64,000 bases of DNA, from NCBI GenBank assembly GCA_964036045.1, contig OZ038389.1, forward strand, positions 42,345,119 to 42,409,118, in the 5' to 3' direction. The notes under the pieces are model-generated. The model was not told where the DNA came from. It was given only the letters and a program-made list of their open reading frames with translations, and ran no database searches. Position 1 is the first letter of the stretch; each line of letters starts with the position of its first letter. Source of the DNA: Eutreptiella sp. 'Long Island Sound 2002'. Its lineage: Eukaryota; Euglenozoa; Euglenophyceae; Eutreptiales; Eutreptiaceae. Below are positions 31,588 to 41,531 of the stretch, one piece after another. The translations under genes were made by a program, and so were the position numbers.

Positions 31588-31760
31588 GGCACCGCCGGAT
31601 CGCCGACTGACGTGCATGGGAGTGGGAGGTGGGACAGGAGCACCGCCGGATCGCCGACTGACATGCAGGGTGGAAGAGGAGGGACAGTCGCACCGCCGGA
31701 TCGCTGGCCGTCGTGCCTGAGAGTATGGGATGTTCCGTCGGGTCGCCGATCGGCTCGTTG
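31588..31760. repeat. 50-bp tandem repeat upstream of the LINE
   Basis: CACCGCCGGATCGCCGACTG occurs at 31590 and 31641 and, with changes, at 31691 and about 31735, giving a period of 50-51 bp with 3.5 copies. On the - strand these precede ORF1, so they may be promoter monomers of the LINE 5' UTR, as known for mammalian L1; that role is inferred. Confidence 0.8.
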
Positions 31761-32029
31761 AGAGGAAGGACAGGGGAGGGCAGGCCACCATGGCCTGTGC
31801 TTGCGTTTGTACACCCCTTCCCCGTGGGATGCCCCAAGGTTGACACGCCATCTCAGAGGCGACAGGGCACTGCCTAGCGGTGCAAGCTCCAGCTGACAGA
31901 TCATCGACAAGGGGGGGGGGGGGGGGGGCACGAATGCGGGAAAGTGAAGCCGCACCAGGGGAACCTCGGGGGTACGGTTGGGATGCTTGTATGCAATAGA
32001 GTGATGGTGGTGCATTCCGTTTGTGGCAG
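31761..32029. other. Spacer with G18 tract
   Basis: An uninterrupted run of about 18 G residues lies at 31911-31928. No exon was recognised. Base composition becomes AT-richer to the right of this point. Confidence 0.5.
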
Positions 32030-32256
32030 GTTTGGGCAGAAGATCAGTTGCGCATCCTTCATTCTGAGAAGAGCTGTGCAGGCTGGGGAGCTCCATTTCT
32101 GCAGAGTGCCACGGTGCTGCCACCGTGCACACCGGGTTGCTTGGTGCACATGTACATAGCAAAGAGTGGGGTGCTGGTCCCTGTTTCAGTTGGAATGGTG
32201 TTGTATGGTCGTGCTTTGGAACAATTATCGCCAGAGTGGCGCAACGTTTTTGAAAC
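32030..32256 (+). CDS. Candidate exon of an unrecognised gene
   Basis: Acceptor GTTTGTGGCAG and donor GAAAC|GTAACC bound 227 nt, phase 0 to phase 2, encoding VWAEDQLRILHSEKSCAGWG, then a Cys/Pro-rich stretch, GVLVPVSVGMVLYGRALEQL and a charged end. It looks like protein but matches no family I know. Joined to an acceptor at 32466 it would end after RAYDIFPSWSSAFNTSI; it does not fit the phase of the exon at 32492. Order and strand suggest the same locus as the following exons. Confidence 0.4.
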
Positions 32257-32491
32257 GTAACCGGTCCAGCTGGCGGTGGGGGCAGCAGTGCACACCAAAT
32301 GCGCTCATCGAATTGCGGCGTGTTCATATGTACAAATTAGCATGCTGGATGGCCGGCGCACTGGCTGTCGACTGCTAAGGCCCATGATGCCATGCCTGAG
32401 TTGTTCCATGTTTGATTATTGTTGTTCTACTCTTTCCTCCCTTTACTGTCTGCGTCCAATTGTGCAGACGTGCTTATGACATTTTTCCCAG

Positions 32492-32568
32492 TTGGAGCTC
32501 AGCGTTCAATACCTCAATATAGCCTGCCACACTGTGAACGTGGGCACGGCCCCTGTCTATTTTAGCAG
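32492..32568 (+). CDS. Candidate exon, same unrecognised gene
   Basis: Acceptor CATTTTTCCCAG and donor AGCAG|GTATGG, phase 0 to phase 2, encode LELSVQYLNIACHTVNVGTA and PVYF. The alternating hydrophobic pattern suggests beta strands. The trailing AG combines with C at 32732 to give Ser. Confidence 0.4.
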
Positions 32569-32731
32569 GTATGGCAATGTCAGAAGAAGAGTTGTTCCAG
32601 GGTAAACGTGTGGTGCTGTGACAAAGTTTCCGGTATTTCATTATTCCATTATCATTTAAGCATCGCTTCAACCAATGTACACGCTGCTGCTGCTGCTGCT
32701 GTTGGTGTTGCATTTGCTCAAGTGATTGTAG

Positions 32732-32783
32732 CGAAAGGGGATGTTCAGTGGGAAGGCGTTTCTGCTTTCAAACATACTCTCAA
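32732..32783 (+). CDS. Candidate short exon, same unrecognised gene
   Basis: Acceptor AGTGATTGTAG and donor CTCAA|GTTAGT. In the frame imposed by the exon ending at 32568 it reads ERGCSVGRRFCFQTYSQ and leaves phase 0, exactly what the next exon at 33085 needs. A second frame (AKGDVQWEGVSAFKHTL) is also open and protein-like, so the frame is not certain. A short (TGC)n run lies upstream at about 32683-32700. Confidence 0.35.
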
Positions 32784-33084
32784 GTTAGTACACTCACAGG
32801 TTTTTTAAGGGCACCGCTTCTGCTGGTATCTGAATTTCTGAACTGGGTCATGGCTGAGTGAAATTATTGCTTTTCAAGGGCATCAGGCGACCTGATTGCA
32901 GCAGCAGCAAATGGCAAGCACAGGCCAAGTTTTGGGTTTGGTGCAGTATGGTGAGGGTGCATACTGTGCTGTTCATCATGACAGTAAAGAGTAACAGTAA
33001 ATGGTGATGGCAGTGCAGAGAGTGACGGACCACTGTGTCGTCACTCTAAATTGTCATTGGAGGAACCCAAGATTGGGTATCTAG

Positions 33085-33326
33085 AATATAGGGGTCACTG
33101 TGGTCCCAGAGGCCACACAGCCCTTCACGAGTTTGACCTCTTGGACGGGGGGACCACACCTTCAGTTGTCGCGCATCGAACATCTGGGAATGCCCTTTGT
33201 TTTCGATGCTCCCACATTAACCAAAAACAGAGAATACACCGTGTGTGTGCAAGGCCTATTTCAGGGTGCAGAAATGGTTTCCAGTTGTTCGTCCCATGGC
33301 CAGGCTGAGTTGGTGGCGGAATCTTT
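33085..33326 (+). CDS. Candidate exon, same unrecognised gene
   Basis: The frame opens right after a TAG that is also the acceptor (GGGTATCTAG) and closes at a perfect donor, CTTT|GTGAGT, giving 242 nt, phase 0 to phase 2. The peptide begins NIGVTVVPEATQPFTSL, contains HLGMPFVFDAPTLTKNREYT and ends HGQAELVAES. The beta-rich style with several Cys residues suggests an extracellular or membrane-associated domain, which is a guess. The TT left over joins C at 33736 to give Phe. Confidence 0.55.
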
Positions 33327-33735
33327 GTGAGTCTTCAAAGCAAGTCCGCATGTCTCCAGCTCAGACCAACAGAGGCTCCGGCTACCCTGATTTTTTGAGA
33401 CCAAAGTGACAGCAGCATGCATGGCATTGCAACAGTCCAAATTCCCTTCGTTTCAGCAGAACCTGGGTCCGTTCACCGCGTTTGTCTGCAGCATAGCCTC
33501 GGTCTGCATCTTGCTTTCATTTGATGTTCAACAATGACATCTCTGCAAAACCCGTAGCAGCTGGTGCTGAAATGAATCATTCATATGGTAGTTTCTGGGG
33601 TGCGAAATGGGGTGTGTATTGCCTCAAAGCCTGCCTGCGTATCTGTCTGTGACCCATTGTTCCCTGATATGACACAGCAGGTGTGCCAATTGCAGCCTGG
33701 GAATTTTTGACATTGAAATGTTTCATCTTTTTCAG

Positions 33736-33905
33736 CGCTTTGTCCATGAATGCTTTGCAGAACACCTTGTCCGAAGATGTATCTTTGGAGATCTTTGGAC
33801 ACAATGCTAGCAGCATAGACATGTCAGTGCACAGTGGGCTCATCGCAGGAATCTTCCAGCATATTTTTCTTTACTGCATTCCTCCCCATCGCTTGGATTG
33901 GAGCT
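33736..33905 (+). CDS. Candidate (terminal?) exon, same unrecognised gene
   Basis: Acceptor TTTCATCTTTTTCAG is strong. In the frame set by the exon ending at 33326 it encodes ALSMNALQNTLSEDVSLEIF, then a hydrophobic stretch (GLIAGIFQHIFLYCIP) and a TGA at 33903-33905. An internal donor-like GAT|GTATCT at 33779 is in phase 0 and would instead join the exon at 34471, also phase 0. Whether 33905 is the true end cannot be told from sequence alone. Confidence 0.45.
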
Positions 33906-34470
33906 GAAATATCCTGTCAGGCAAATCAGTTGCTTCTGGGTGCACGTGACGCTTCTGATTCCAGTGCAGCACTCTTTGTTTCATAGGCTGTGTTTGTGTA
34001 TTGGTTGCACAGTGAATGCAGTAATCCCCCAGCAGTTAAACAACCAATATCGAATTGCAGCATTACGAATGCATTCGTACATAACCCATCCAGCCAGCTC
34101 AGCTGTTGGTGTCAATTGTTTTCTGCCTGCCAGGTGTGTGGGTGGTGAGGTTTTCATGCCGTGTTGCCATAACACATTTTTTTGTGCTGTCATAATGATG
34201 CAGTTCTCCAGTGTAGGGTAATTCAAGTGATAGATGGGTTGTCTTGCACATGGCAGATCTGAAATGGCATGCATTCAGTTTGCAGGACACATCATTCTGT
34301 CCAGCTGCCTGTCTTTGTGCCCTTTTGTGCAATGTGTCCTACTGCAGATTAACGGTGTGCACCAAGGTAGTTCGACGTTGCTTCCGTGTGTGCTGTATCC
34401 TTCAACGTGAGGTGGGGAGGGTGGTTTCATTGCGGTTTTTTTGTCAGTGTCAGTGTTTGTGTGTGCACAG

Positions 34471-34533
34471 GACAAGATCCATTTTTCCAGGGGATTATTT
34501 TCAGTTGCAACTGCCTCACGGAGAATTGCTAAG
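34471..34533 (+). CDS. Candidate short exon
   Basis: Acceptor GTGTGTGCACAG and donor AAG|GTGAGT, a perfect consensus, bound 63 nt. Phase 0 reads DKIHFSRGLFSVATASRRIA plus Lys; phase 1 reads SIFPGDYFQLQLPHGELL. Both are open. The splice sites are better than the coding evidence. Confidence 0.35.
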
Positions 34534-34571
34534 GTGAGTTGAAGCAATCTTGTATTGGAGGCAGGGTGCAG

Positions 34572-34629
34572 AAGTCTATCGAGAAGGAAAGTGCCCCGGG
34601 TGATATTGTAATTTTCAGTTCATTAAGAT
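34572..34629 (+). CDS. Candidate short exon
   Basis: After GGGTGCAG, phase 0 reads KSIEKESAPGDIVIFSSLR, which would follow the previous candidate exon without a frame break. The proposed donor GAT|GTATCG is weak. This is only a hint of coding sequence. Confidence 0.25.
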
Positions 34630-35363
34630 GTATCGTAATCTATTGTGCATGCAAGGCACCTGTCCCCATCACCACTGCCTTGCACAATTACAAAGCAGTT
34701 TACAAAGGTCAATGTCAGGTGGTCAGATACCATGATTGTTGTTAAGCATCATTTGAGCTCGGCTGCATGATTGAGATGACACATGAGAACGCATGGCATT
34801 TCATATAGCCCATGGTGAATCCCATGTAGTCTCTGCTGCACATTTCTGTCATATGACTGGTTGTCCTCCAACAGTATTTGACCCTGGATTGGATCGTCGT
34901 GAAGATATTTCTGGTTGCCACAAGGGTATTGGGGGGTCACCACAGCATCCCTAGGAGCTGTTCTGTGAGGTAATGCTAGCTGGAAAACCCGCGTTCAACA
35001 AAATCACATTTGATCATTGTTTGTGCGCGGTTTGGATGACTCAATTGGGTGTATATTAGGTCATCAAAGATATCTAGGACGCTTTCAATATTTTTTTTTG
35101 CATTTTTCCTGTCAAGAATGTATACAGAATGCATGTGTTTTTCGGCCATATTTTCCATATTGTGACATCATATTATACAACTGCGAGTACGGACAGTTTG
35201 GATCAATACTAATGCTTTTTTGTGACGTGTGGGTGACCCCTTTGTTTTTATTGAGCAAATTCAGTCTTTTAGCATTGAAAGCACGGTGTGCAGTGGCTGA
35301 TGGCGTTGAACACAACAAGCCTCAAGTTTGACTCCTGAAACATAATTTTGGCCCCCAGCTGCT
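34630..35363. other. AT-rich stretch, no supported gene
   Basis: Lower GC than the rest of the window, with several T runs. Open frames of 60-100 codons exist on both strands but none has good borders. Confidence 0.5.
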
Positions 35364-35711
35364 TTGTGCACTGCATTTTATAACATCGAGTTTTGGCGGA
35401 CGTGCCTAATCCGGCAAGCCCGCCTCAAGTGGATGTTTTTGGTCTGGCTGGGGATAGAAGCGGCTGCGGCTCATGTGTTACCGGCGGACGGCGTGACCGT
35501 ATTGGTAGCGAGTGTAGACCCACAGGCAAGACCCCCGGCTATCGAGCCCATATCGCTGTCGGGGCCAGATGTGGCGGCAATATTTTTGGGATTTGACAAC
35601 AGTGGAGCCGCGGCGCAGCACGTAGCGCGGGGTTTTGTAGTGCACCACCAAGGCATGGCCACATTTGCGGTGCCGAAGCTGATGCAAGGCAATTTGGAGC
35701 GACATTTGTGA
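35364..35711 (+). CDS. Unrecognised open segment of 115 codons
   Basis: A GC-rich island in AT-rich surroundings is open in one + frame to a TGA at 35709-35711 and reads LGIEAAAAHVLPADGVTVLV, then EPISLSGPDVAAIFLGF and ATFAVPKLMQGNLERH. Two other frames are also largely open, so frame choice is uncertain. It ends 45 bp before the foldback element at 35757 and may be an exon or part of a transposon. Confidence 0.25.
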   Translation: MCTAFYNIEFWRTCLIRQARLKWMFLVWLGIEAAAAHVLPADGVTVLVASVDPQARPPAIEPISLSGPDVAAIFLGFDNSGAAAQHVARGFVVHHQGMATFAVPKLMQGNLERHL

Positions 35712-35756
35712 TCTTTATGGACCTGTTGGATACTTATAGGTGAAGGTTGTATGATT

Positions 35757-36664
35757 ACATATGGGTGTTTGCACGGGGGGGGGGGGGGCATTCCGACGCA
35801 AAATGGGAGATTTTTCAGTTCTCGTCGTTTTTCTCAAAAATGTCGTTCCGTAAGGGGAGGTATGTCATACCTTTTTGAAATCTCCAAGAAATGGCCGTTT
35901 CGGAAAGGTATGGGTTTGGGCAGGGTAGGTGGCCATATTTTTTCGTACCGGATCCAAACTTTTTGGCGTTTTGGTGTCTGCTCCAATAACCTGGTCTGGT
36001 CTGGTGTGGTTTGTATACATGGTTTCACGGTGTTTGGCCCGGTGCTCCAACATGTCGTTAGTATGGCAAATTGCAGTGCAAATAGTAAATGCTGCAAATT
36101 TGTATGCCGAATCTACTGGTAAAAGTCTTGACCTTCAACTGAACGATATGTTGGAGAGATTTACGAAAAACTGTGTGCAGGCCTACGTTGCGTCAAAATG
36201 CGTCGGGTTAGCTTGACTTTTGCAGGCTACATTGCCAACAGTTTTTGGTGATTTTCTCCACAATATCGTTGAGTTGAATGGTGGGATCTGCACCAGTGGA
36301 TTCGGCATGAAATTTTGCATAATTTCCAGCGCACTGAAAGTTGCCATAGTGACGATATGTTTGAGCACCGGGCCAAGCACGGTGAAAACGGTGTCCGTAT
36401 GCCAGGCCAGTAGCAGCAAATTTCCTGAAAATCGCCCGTGTTCGGCACCTCGGACAGCCCTGCCACCGTTTTGTTCGGCCACGAAACTTTGATTTTTAGA
36501 TTCTCCATATCTGAAATAGGGGGGGAACCAACTTTTGGGCAAAGTCCATACCGACCTCGGGCCGAAATTCCGAAAACGGCCGAAAAACCTCCCACTCTGC
36601 GTCAAAACCCCAGAATTGACCCCCCCCCCCCCACCGCCCCCGTGCAAACGCCCGTATACATATT
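35757..36664. mobile_element. 0.9-kb foldback element with arms of about 400 bp
   Basis: The left arm (from CATATGGGTGTTTGCACGGG) and the reverse complement of the right arm (TATACGGGCGTTTGCACGGGG) are imperfect copies along their length. Both then have a G tract, ACGCAAAATGGGAGATTTTTC / ACGCAGAGTGGGAGGTTTTTC-type sequence, a TACCGGATCCAAAC-type middle and GGTGTTTGGCCCGGTGCTCCAACAT / GCTTGGCCCGGTGCTCAAACAT near the centre. There is no transposase. Long imperfect arms and small size fit a foldback or MITE element. Confidence 0.7.
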
Positions 36665-37514
36665 CCGACAATTTCAAAAAGTGGTACAACAATTGGCGCC
36701 TGGTACAACAACTAGCTCTTTTGCTTTAAGCCTAGACTTTGTCTTTTAAAGGTATGCCGACTTAAGCTCCGTTGGCAACTCCGTCTAGCTCGTCGTGTCT
36801 TAAAAGTGAATGTTTAACAGTTTTTGTGACCTCATACATCATACTTGCTCCCTATTACTCGCTGTAGGCTCTTGGAGAGAGTAAAGATGGGGCATAACCA
36901 TTGTTGAACTCACGAAGCCACAACGGATAGACAAATTTTAGACATTTCAATCATGCAAACAGTTTTTGTATATTATAGCAAAGGATGAGAGAAAAGGAGT
37001 TGATGTTTCTCTTCAGCTTGCCTGCTTTGTTTCTTTGCCCCCTGTTTTGTTCTCACGGCTTTTGAAGTAACTCCAAAGGATAGGCACTGCAAGTAGTTCA
37101 AAGGCACCAAGATAGATCCAGTCTAAGCACAAAGGGCTGCGAAAGATAGTGTGGAAAGATATTTACACTATATACATGTAAAATGATTCACAGTGCATAG
37201 AGTCATGCTGATTTGGAGAGATAGTCAAGTTTTAAATTAAAAACATTGAAACCATCCCTACATTGCACCCGCTTGGTTTGTGGTTCATCTTGAGATATGA
37301 ACCATTTGGTTTTGGGCCATATTTCGTGAGGTGGCCTGATGCTGCGTCATTGAGGTCAATGCCATGTCCCCCATGCCACATTTGGCTAGTTCCTATGGAG
37401 TTAGCTTTACCGCGTATTGGACCCAGGAATCCCAAAAAGAGGTGCCTTGTATCCTGAGGTGCATACCACTAGGATAGATAGCATAACCATGAAAAAGATA
37501 GATGAGAACTGAAT
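36665..37514. other. No supported feature
   Basis: AT-leaning unique-looking sequence. I found no exon, repeat or RNA gene that I can support. Confidence 0.5.
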
Positions 37515-38075
37515 GGGGCGAAGGGCCACAGCAAAGCGTGGTAGTCTTTCAGCCCAACTTGAGGAGCTACACCGAGGCCTGGGGCAACTTGACCCGACTT
37601 CGAGGGGCCACACCGAAGCATGGGAGTCCTTAACCCAACTCGAGAGGCCATACTAAAGTGTAGGAGTCCTTAATCCCCGGTTAAGGGGTGACACCGACGC
37701 GTAGGAGTCCCTAACCTCAACTTGATGGGCCACACGGAAGCGTGGGAGTCCGTGACCCTACCTTGAGGGGCCACACCGGGGCGTGGGACAACTTTACCGC
37801 AACTGAAGGGGCCACACTAAAGCGTAGGAGTCCTTAAACTCAAGTTGACGGGCCCCACTGAAGCGTGGGAGTCCCTAATCCCCACTCAAGTGGCCACATT
37901 GAAGCCATGGAGTCCTTAACCCCCACTCGAGAGGCCACACCGAAGCGTGGGGGTCCTTAACCCCAACTCTAGCAGCCACACTAAAGCGTGGGAGTCCTAC
38001 ACCTCCACTTGAGGGGCCACACTGAAGCGTCGGAGTCTTCAACCCGAGGTTGAGGGGCCACACCGGGGCATGGGT
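37515..38075. repeat. Minisatellite, unit about 41 bp, about 13 copies
   Basis: The unit resembles GAGGGGCCACACCGAAGCGT followed by GGGAGTCCTTAACCCCAACTT. Copies differ at many positions, so the array is old compared with the 64-bp satellite. Open frames on the - strand here are repeat translations. Confidence 0.9.
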
Positions 38076-38814
38076 GCAAGTGCTGTCCCGAGTGAATGAA
38101 GGGGCCGGAGGGCTCAGGGCCGGCTAGCCCCCGTGTGCAGCCTTGCGGGGATGCGACCTAGATGGTTGTTCCGGTGGCCGAGGGAACCCCATGGGAGGAG
38201 AGGGCAGCGAGAACACTAGACAAGTCCATGCGCATACGACCCAAAGAAAAATCCCGGTCTACATAGAAAATTAATGCGGATGAAACCAAAAACATGTGAG
38301 TGTCTGAATCTGTCAGAAAAGACTTATATAAATCCGATTGTGTAAAAATATTTGACCGATTTGGGTCGCGCACGCGCACCAGCGACAATTGGCGATTCCG
38401 GGTAAATGATCGGATTGCGCCAAGGGCCAAGGAGGGGTTTGCAAGAGTGGTTGCGAAAGTGGTTGCCCGCGGTTCGAAAATCGGTTGGGAAGCAAGTTGT
38501 GGTGGCCGGACAAGCGGTTGGCAGGGCTGGCTCTCACCCCAAAGACGGTGGGTTGGTGTTTACCTCCCATCAAGCACCCTACCTCCCACTGGTGGCAGCA
38601 TCTGTGATATGTGCATGTAGGATTTCATTTCTTCCTCGCTAGAAGAAAAGCCTTTGTGTTGAAGTTGAGTGCGCCAGGCCTTGCCCACTCAAGCTGGGAA
38701 AAAATTTTTTTGACAAAAATGTTGGTGTCATGTTGTTGGCTTACCAGGGGGGGGGGATTTCGTGAGGGGTTAATTTGGTCATGTACCTTTTTTCCAGACG
38801 CGGATTATTTTTAG
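38076..38814. other. No supported gene
   Basis: Contains short open segments on both strands and a G-run at about 38750. Sequence around 38400-38520 (GGTTGCGAAAGTGGTTGCCCG) has GGTTG-rich repeats also seen at about 41320-41400, without clear structure. Confidence 0.4.
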
Positions 38815-39025
38815 AGAGCCATCTAAAATTTTAGTCACTTCCGACATTTTTTTTTAGATGTTTTGTATTAAATCTTAGATGTTTTGTATTTCTTTTTAGA
38901 AGTTCTATTATTTTTTAGCGCATCTAAAAGAATATTTGCGCATCTAAAAAGAATATGATGATGATGATAAATTCTCACAAATTGTCCATGGGCTGCTTCA
39001 TCTAAAAAGAATATTTTCTCGCTTA
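38815..39025. repeat. AT-rich patch with CATCTAAAA direct and inverted repeats
   Basis: CATCTAAAA or its complement TTTTAGATG recurs at least seven times between about 38820 and 39010, in both orientations, together with a (GATGAT)n run at about 38957-38968. Confidence 0.8.
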
Positions 39026-39030
39026 ATTTC

Positions 39031-39109
39031 GCGTGGGAAATTTCGTGTTTCGAATTGACAGCAAAATTTACCAAACAAATTTTGGGGGTCTATACGAAAT
39101 TTCCCACGC
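39031..39109. repeat. Perfect 16-bp inverted repeat (stem-loop)
   Basis: GCGTGGGAAATTTCGT at 39031-39046 and ACGAAATTTCCCACGC at 39094-39109 are exact complements with a 47-bp loop. It lies right after the AT-rich patch. It could be a terminal repeat of a very small insertion or a folded element; no function is evident. Confidence 0.9.
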
Positions 39110-39383
39110 TTGTTGTAGGTGCCACAAAATTTCTTCGGCGCCTTGTGGGTCAAGGCTCTATCCAGGGTTTCCCATGCAGTGACATATGGGGAGTGACAGA
39201 TGGGAAAGAGAACAAGAAAAATAGATTGCACTTTTGGGTGTTCGTGTGTGTTCCCTTTTCTTCTTTGGTTTGCTGTGCTCTATTCTTGTCTTTTGTCTCG
39301 TTGGGCCAGTTTCAGTTATGGCCCTTGGTCTGTCATGCTTGCTTGCGAGCGCTGCCACAATCCACTGGCAGGTTACAATATAG

Positions 39384-39626
39384 GGACCAACGGACGTGCC
39401 ACTGAACTACTACACCTTTGAAATATACACGGATGAGTTTGTGCGGGTATCCCCGGGAACAAGCGGGATTTTTTCCTCGGAGCTGATGTGATGCATGTGG
39501 AGTGTGCCAACAAGGGATCGCAGCACAGCAACACCAGCTCACCATTTGCAGTGCTATTCACACAAAAGTTTTCTGTGTGTTATGACGCAGCTGCAACCCT
39601 AGCTGATACCATCCACACCACTGTAG
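39384..39626 (+). pseudogene. Candidate exon with one frameshift at a T6 run
   Basis: After TTACAATATAG the frame reads GPTDVPLNYYTFEIYTDEF and VRVSPGTSGIF up to GGGATTTTTTCC at about 39460-39471; one base out of frame it continues FLGADVMHVECANKGSQH and on to LADTIHTTV, with a donor-like GTAG|GTCTAG at 39627. The two halves read well as one protein, so a single-base change in the T run, real or a consensus error, is likely. No family is recognised. It may belong to the gene at 32-34.6 kb, on the same strand. Confidence 0.4.
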
Positions 39627-40489
39627 GTCTAGAAGTTCCGGCACCACTTTTTAGTAAACGAGTAAGGCTGCACAGCAGATCCTGTGAAACAATGGATCTT
39701 CCCTTGTCCCCCCACATCCTTTCTAAATCTTCTTTCAACAAATTCTCAGGCAATTCTCCCAAAATTTTTGATGTTTTTATTTTCATCAGGAGAAGCTTGG
39801 CGGAAGGCACATGCTTTTGTTTCCTTACAGGAATCTATCAATAATCAATATCCTTTTTGATTCATGGGCAAATTTCCCCGAAATGTGGTGAATTACCGGA
39901 GTTGATGATGAGTTTCTGTCGCGTGCTGGAAATGACGCTCCAGCGGCATGATTGGCGCGGTTTTCTATGGGTTTTGTTTTCAAGAGTTTTTTCCTGCAAG
40001 ACTGATATTTAAAATAATTGGAATGGATGATCAACAGATCTTTTAATTGCCTTACCATCCATGTAAAAATCAGCTAGCGCGATTGTGTGGTGTGAGGCAC
40101 AAAATGAACAAACAGAGCAACAAAGCGGTCTGCGTGTAATGTGCTTTGTGAGGCCGCCAACATTAAAAGCATTGCACGAGTAGGCATCTTTCTGTAACGG
40201 GTGGTACATGGCAGTGACTTATAGTCCGAGGAACAACAGAACCAGTTGAAAGCCTGCGCGTGTGGCTGTTGCACTTACACTCCAAATTGTGCCCCTTGCG
40301 GCCTGGTGCAGCCCCACCACTCCCCACCGTCTCAGCTTGCAGACACTCACAGCCCCCAGACCATCAGTCAGGCAAGTATTAGAATGCCCGTACACTGTAG
40401 GGGGAGGGGTGGGTACCCCCCCCTGGACCCCCCTCCTCCCCCCCCCCCCCCCTAGACCCCCCTCCCCCTCCTCCTCTTCCAGTGTTTGA
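39627..40489. other. No supported gene
   Basis: AT-rich to about 40200, then C-rich with a C14-type run at about 40440-40453. No exon with splice support was seen. Confidence 0.45.
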
Positions 40490-40625
40490 GTCTGACAGCC
40501 AAAATTTGCTTTGGCGCCTTTGGCGCCAAGAGGATTTAAGCTAAACAACTTTCGGCCCGCCTTCGGCGGGTACCATAGGTACACCACAGGAGGAGGGGGG
40601 TCCCAGCCAAACGACCCCCCCCCCC
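40490..40625 (+). repeat. Dispersed GGCGCC-hairpin repeat, copy 3 (partial)
   Basis: GTCTGACAGCCAAAATTTGC, TTTGGCGCCTTTGGCGCCAAG and GGCCCGCCTTCGGCGGG followed by C tracts match the hairpin-rich core of copies 1 and 2, with perfect GGCGCC-TTT-GGCGCC and CCCGCC-TTC-GGCGGG stems. Confidence 0.6.
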
Positions 40626-41217
40626 TCAGACCCCCCCCCGCCTTCTAATACTTCCCTGTTATCAGTCCCCTCCATAACAGTGTGGGAGACTTGTGGTCCG
40701 GGGACGTGTGCGCTCCTCCCTTGTCTCGGACAGGGGCGAGCAGTGGTGGCCGGCAACCCTGAGCCCAAGACGTCTGCTCAGCACAACCGCGAGAGGAAAA
40801 AGCGCGGTTGGCCCATGTCTCCTTGTCTTCTTTGTGTGCGTGCGTGCGCGTGTGTCCCCCTGTACCAACCAAACCCCTGGGGGCTTCCCATGGTCTGTGG
40901 TGTGTGGTTGCATGGTTATATGCGACACAGTGCTGGTTGCTGACAGGCAGTCCATGGCGGTGCTCCCGATGAGCCGTCTGACCCTGCCATATCAGGTCCC
41001 TTGACTCTCAGTACGGCCCAGCTGCCTAGCTTCACCCACCATGCCAAACATAGTCGCTCTGTGAATCACAGGACAGGATCATCAGATGGTAGCATCACAA
41101 CAACACACAGATGTGTCGCATGATACATTGCACACCAGGAGGAGTGAGAAAGTGGGTGTTTTTGGGAAGAAGGGGTGTTTATACAAGACCTGTGGCCAAT
41201 GGGTTTGCTCTCCCCAG
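40626..41217. other. No supported gene
   Basis: Mixed-composition sequence between a repeat and a candidate exon; GCGTGCGTGCGCGTGTG at about 40840 is a short simple repeat. Nothing else is supported. Confidence 0.45.
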
Positions 41218-41453
41218 GGGACATTTTGGGAGGGGTTAAAGATCAGGCGGGTCCGGGTGAACTTGCCGCAAAAGTGGTGCGCAGTGCTCGCGCGGCACAA
41301 GTAATCCCCCAAGAGTGGCTGCAAGAGCGGTTACTGGCAGCTAGAACGCAGTTGCAGGAGCCATGCTGGCGGTTGCAAAATGGTTGGAGGGCAATGGGCG
41401 GCAACAGAAATGGTCGGGGCGGAACTGACAGTTATCCTAGAAGGATGGGGTCA
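41218..41453 (+). CDS. Candidate exon of a Glu/Arg-rich protein
   Basis: After TTTGCTCTCCCCAG the frame reads DILGGVKDQAGPGELAAKVV, then helical VIPQEWLQERLLAARTQLQE and a Gly/Asn/Arg-rich stretch up to about 41480. The helix and the clean acceptor make an exon likely; the donor is not clear. It lies 80 bp before the acidic segment at 41532 on the same strand and may be the same gene. Confidence 0.4.
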
Positions 41454-41531
41454 CAATGTCCACTCAAAGCGCAGGCCTGCCTGCATCCCATTCCTCCCTT
41501 TCTCCCCCATCCCCCTTGATGTGCCTTCAGG

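Noticed and set aside
37515-38075. CRISPR-like array
   Set aside because: Units of about 41 bp are directly contiguous and degenerate, with no spacer pattern, and the DNA is eukaryotic; it is a minisatellite.
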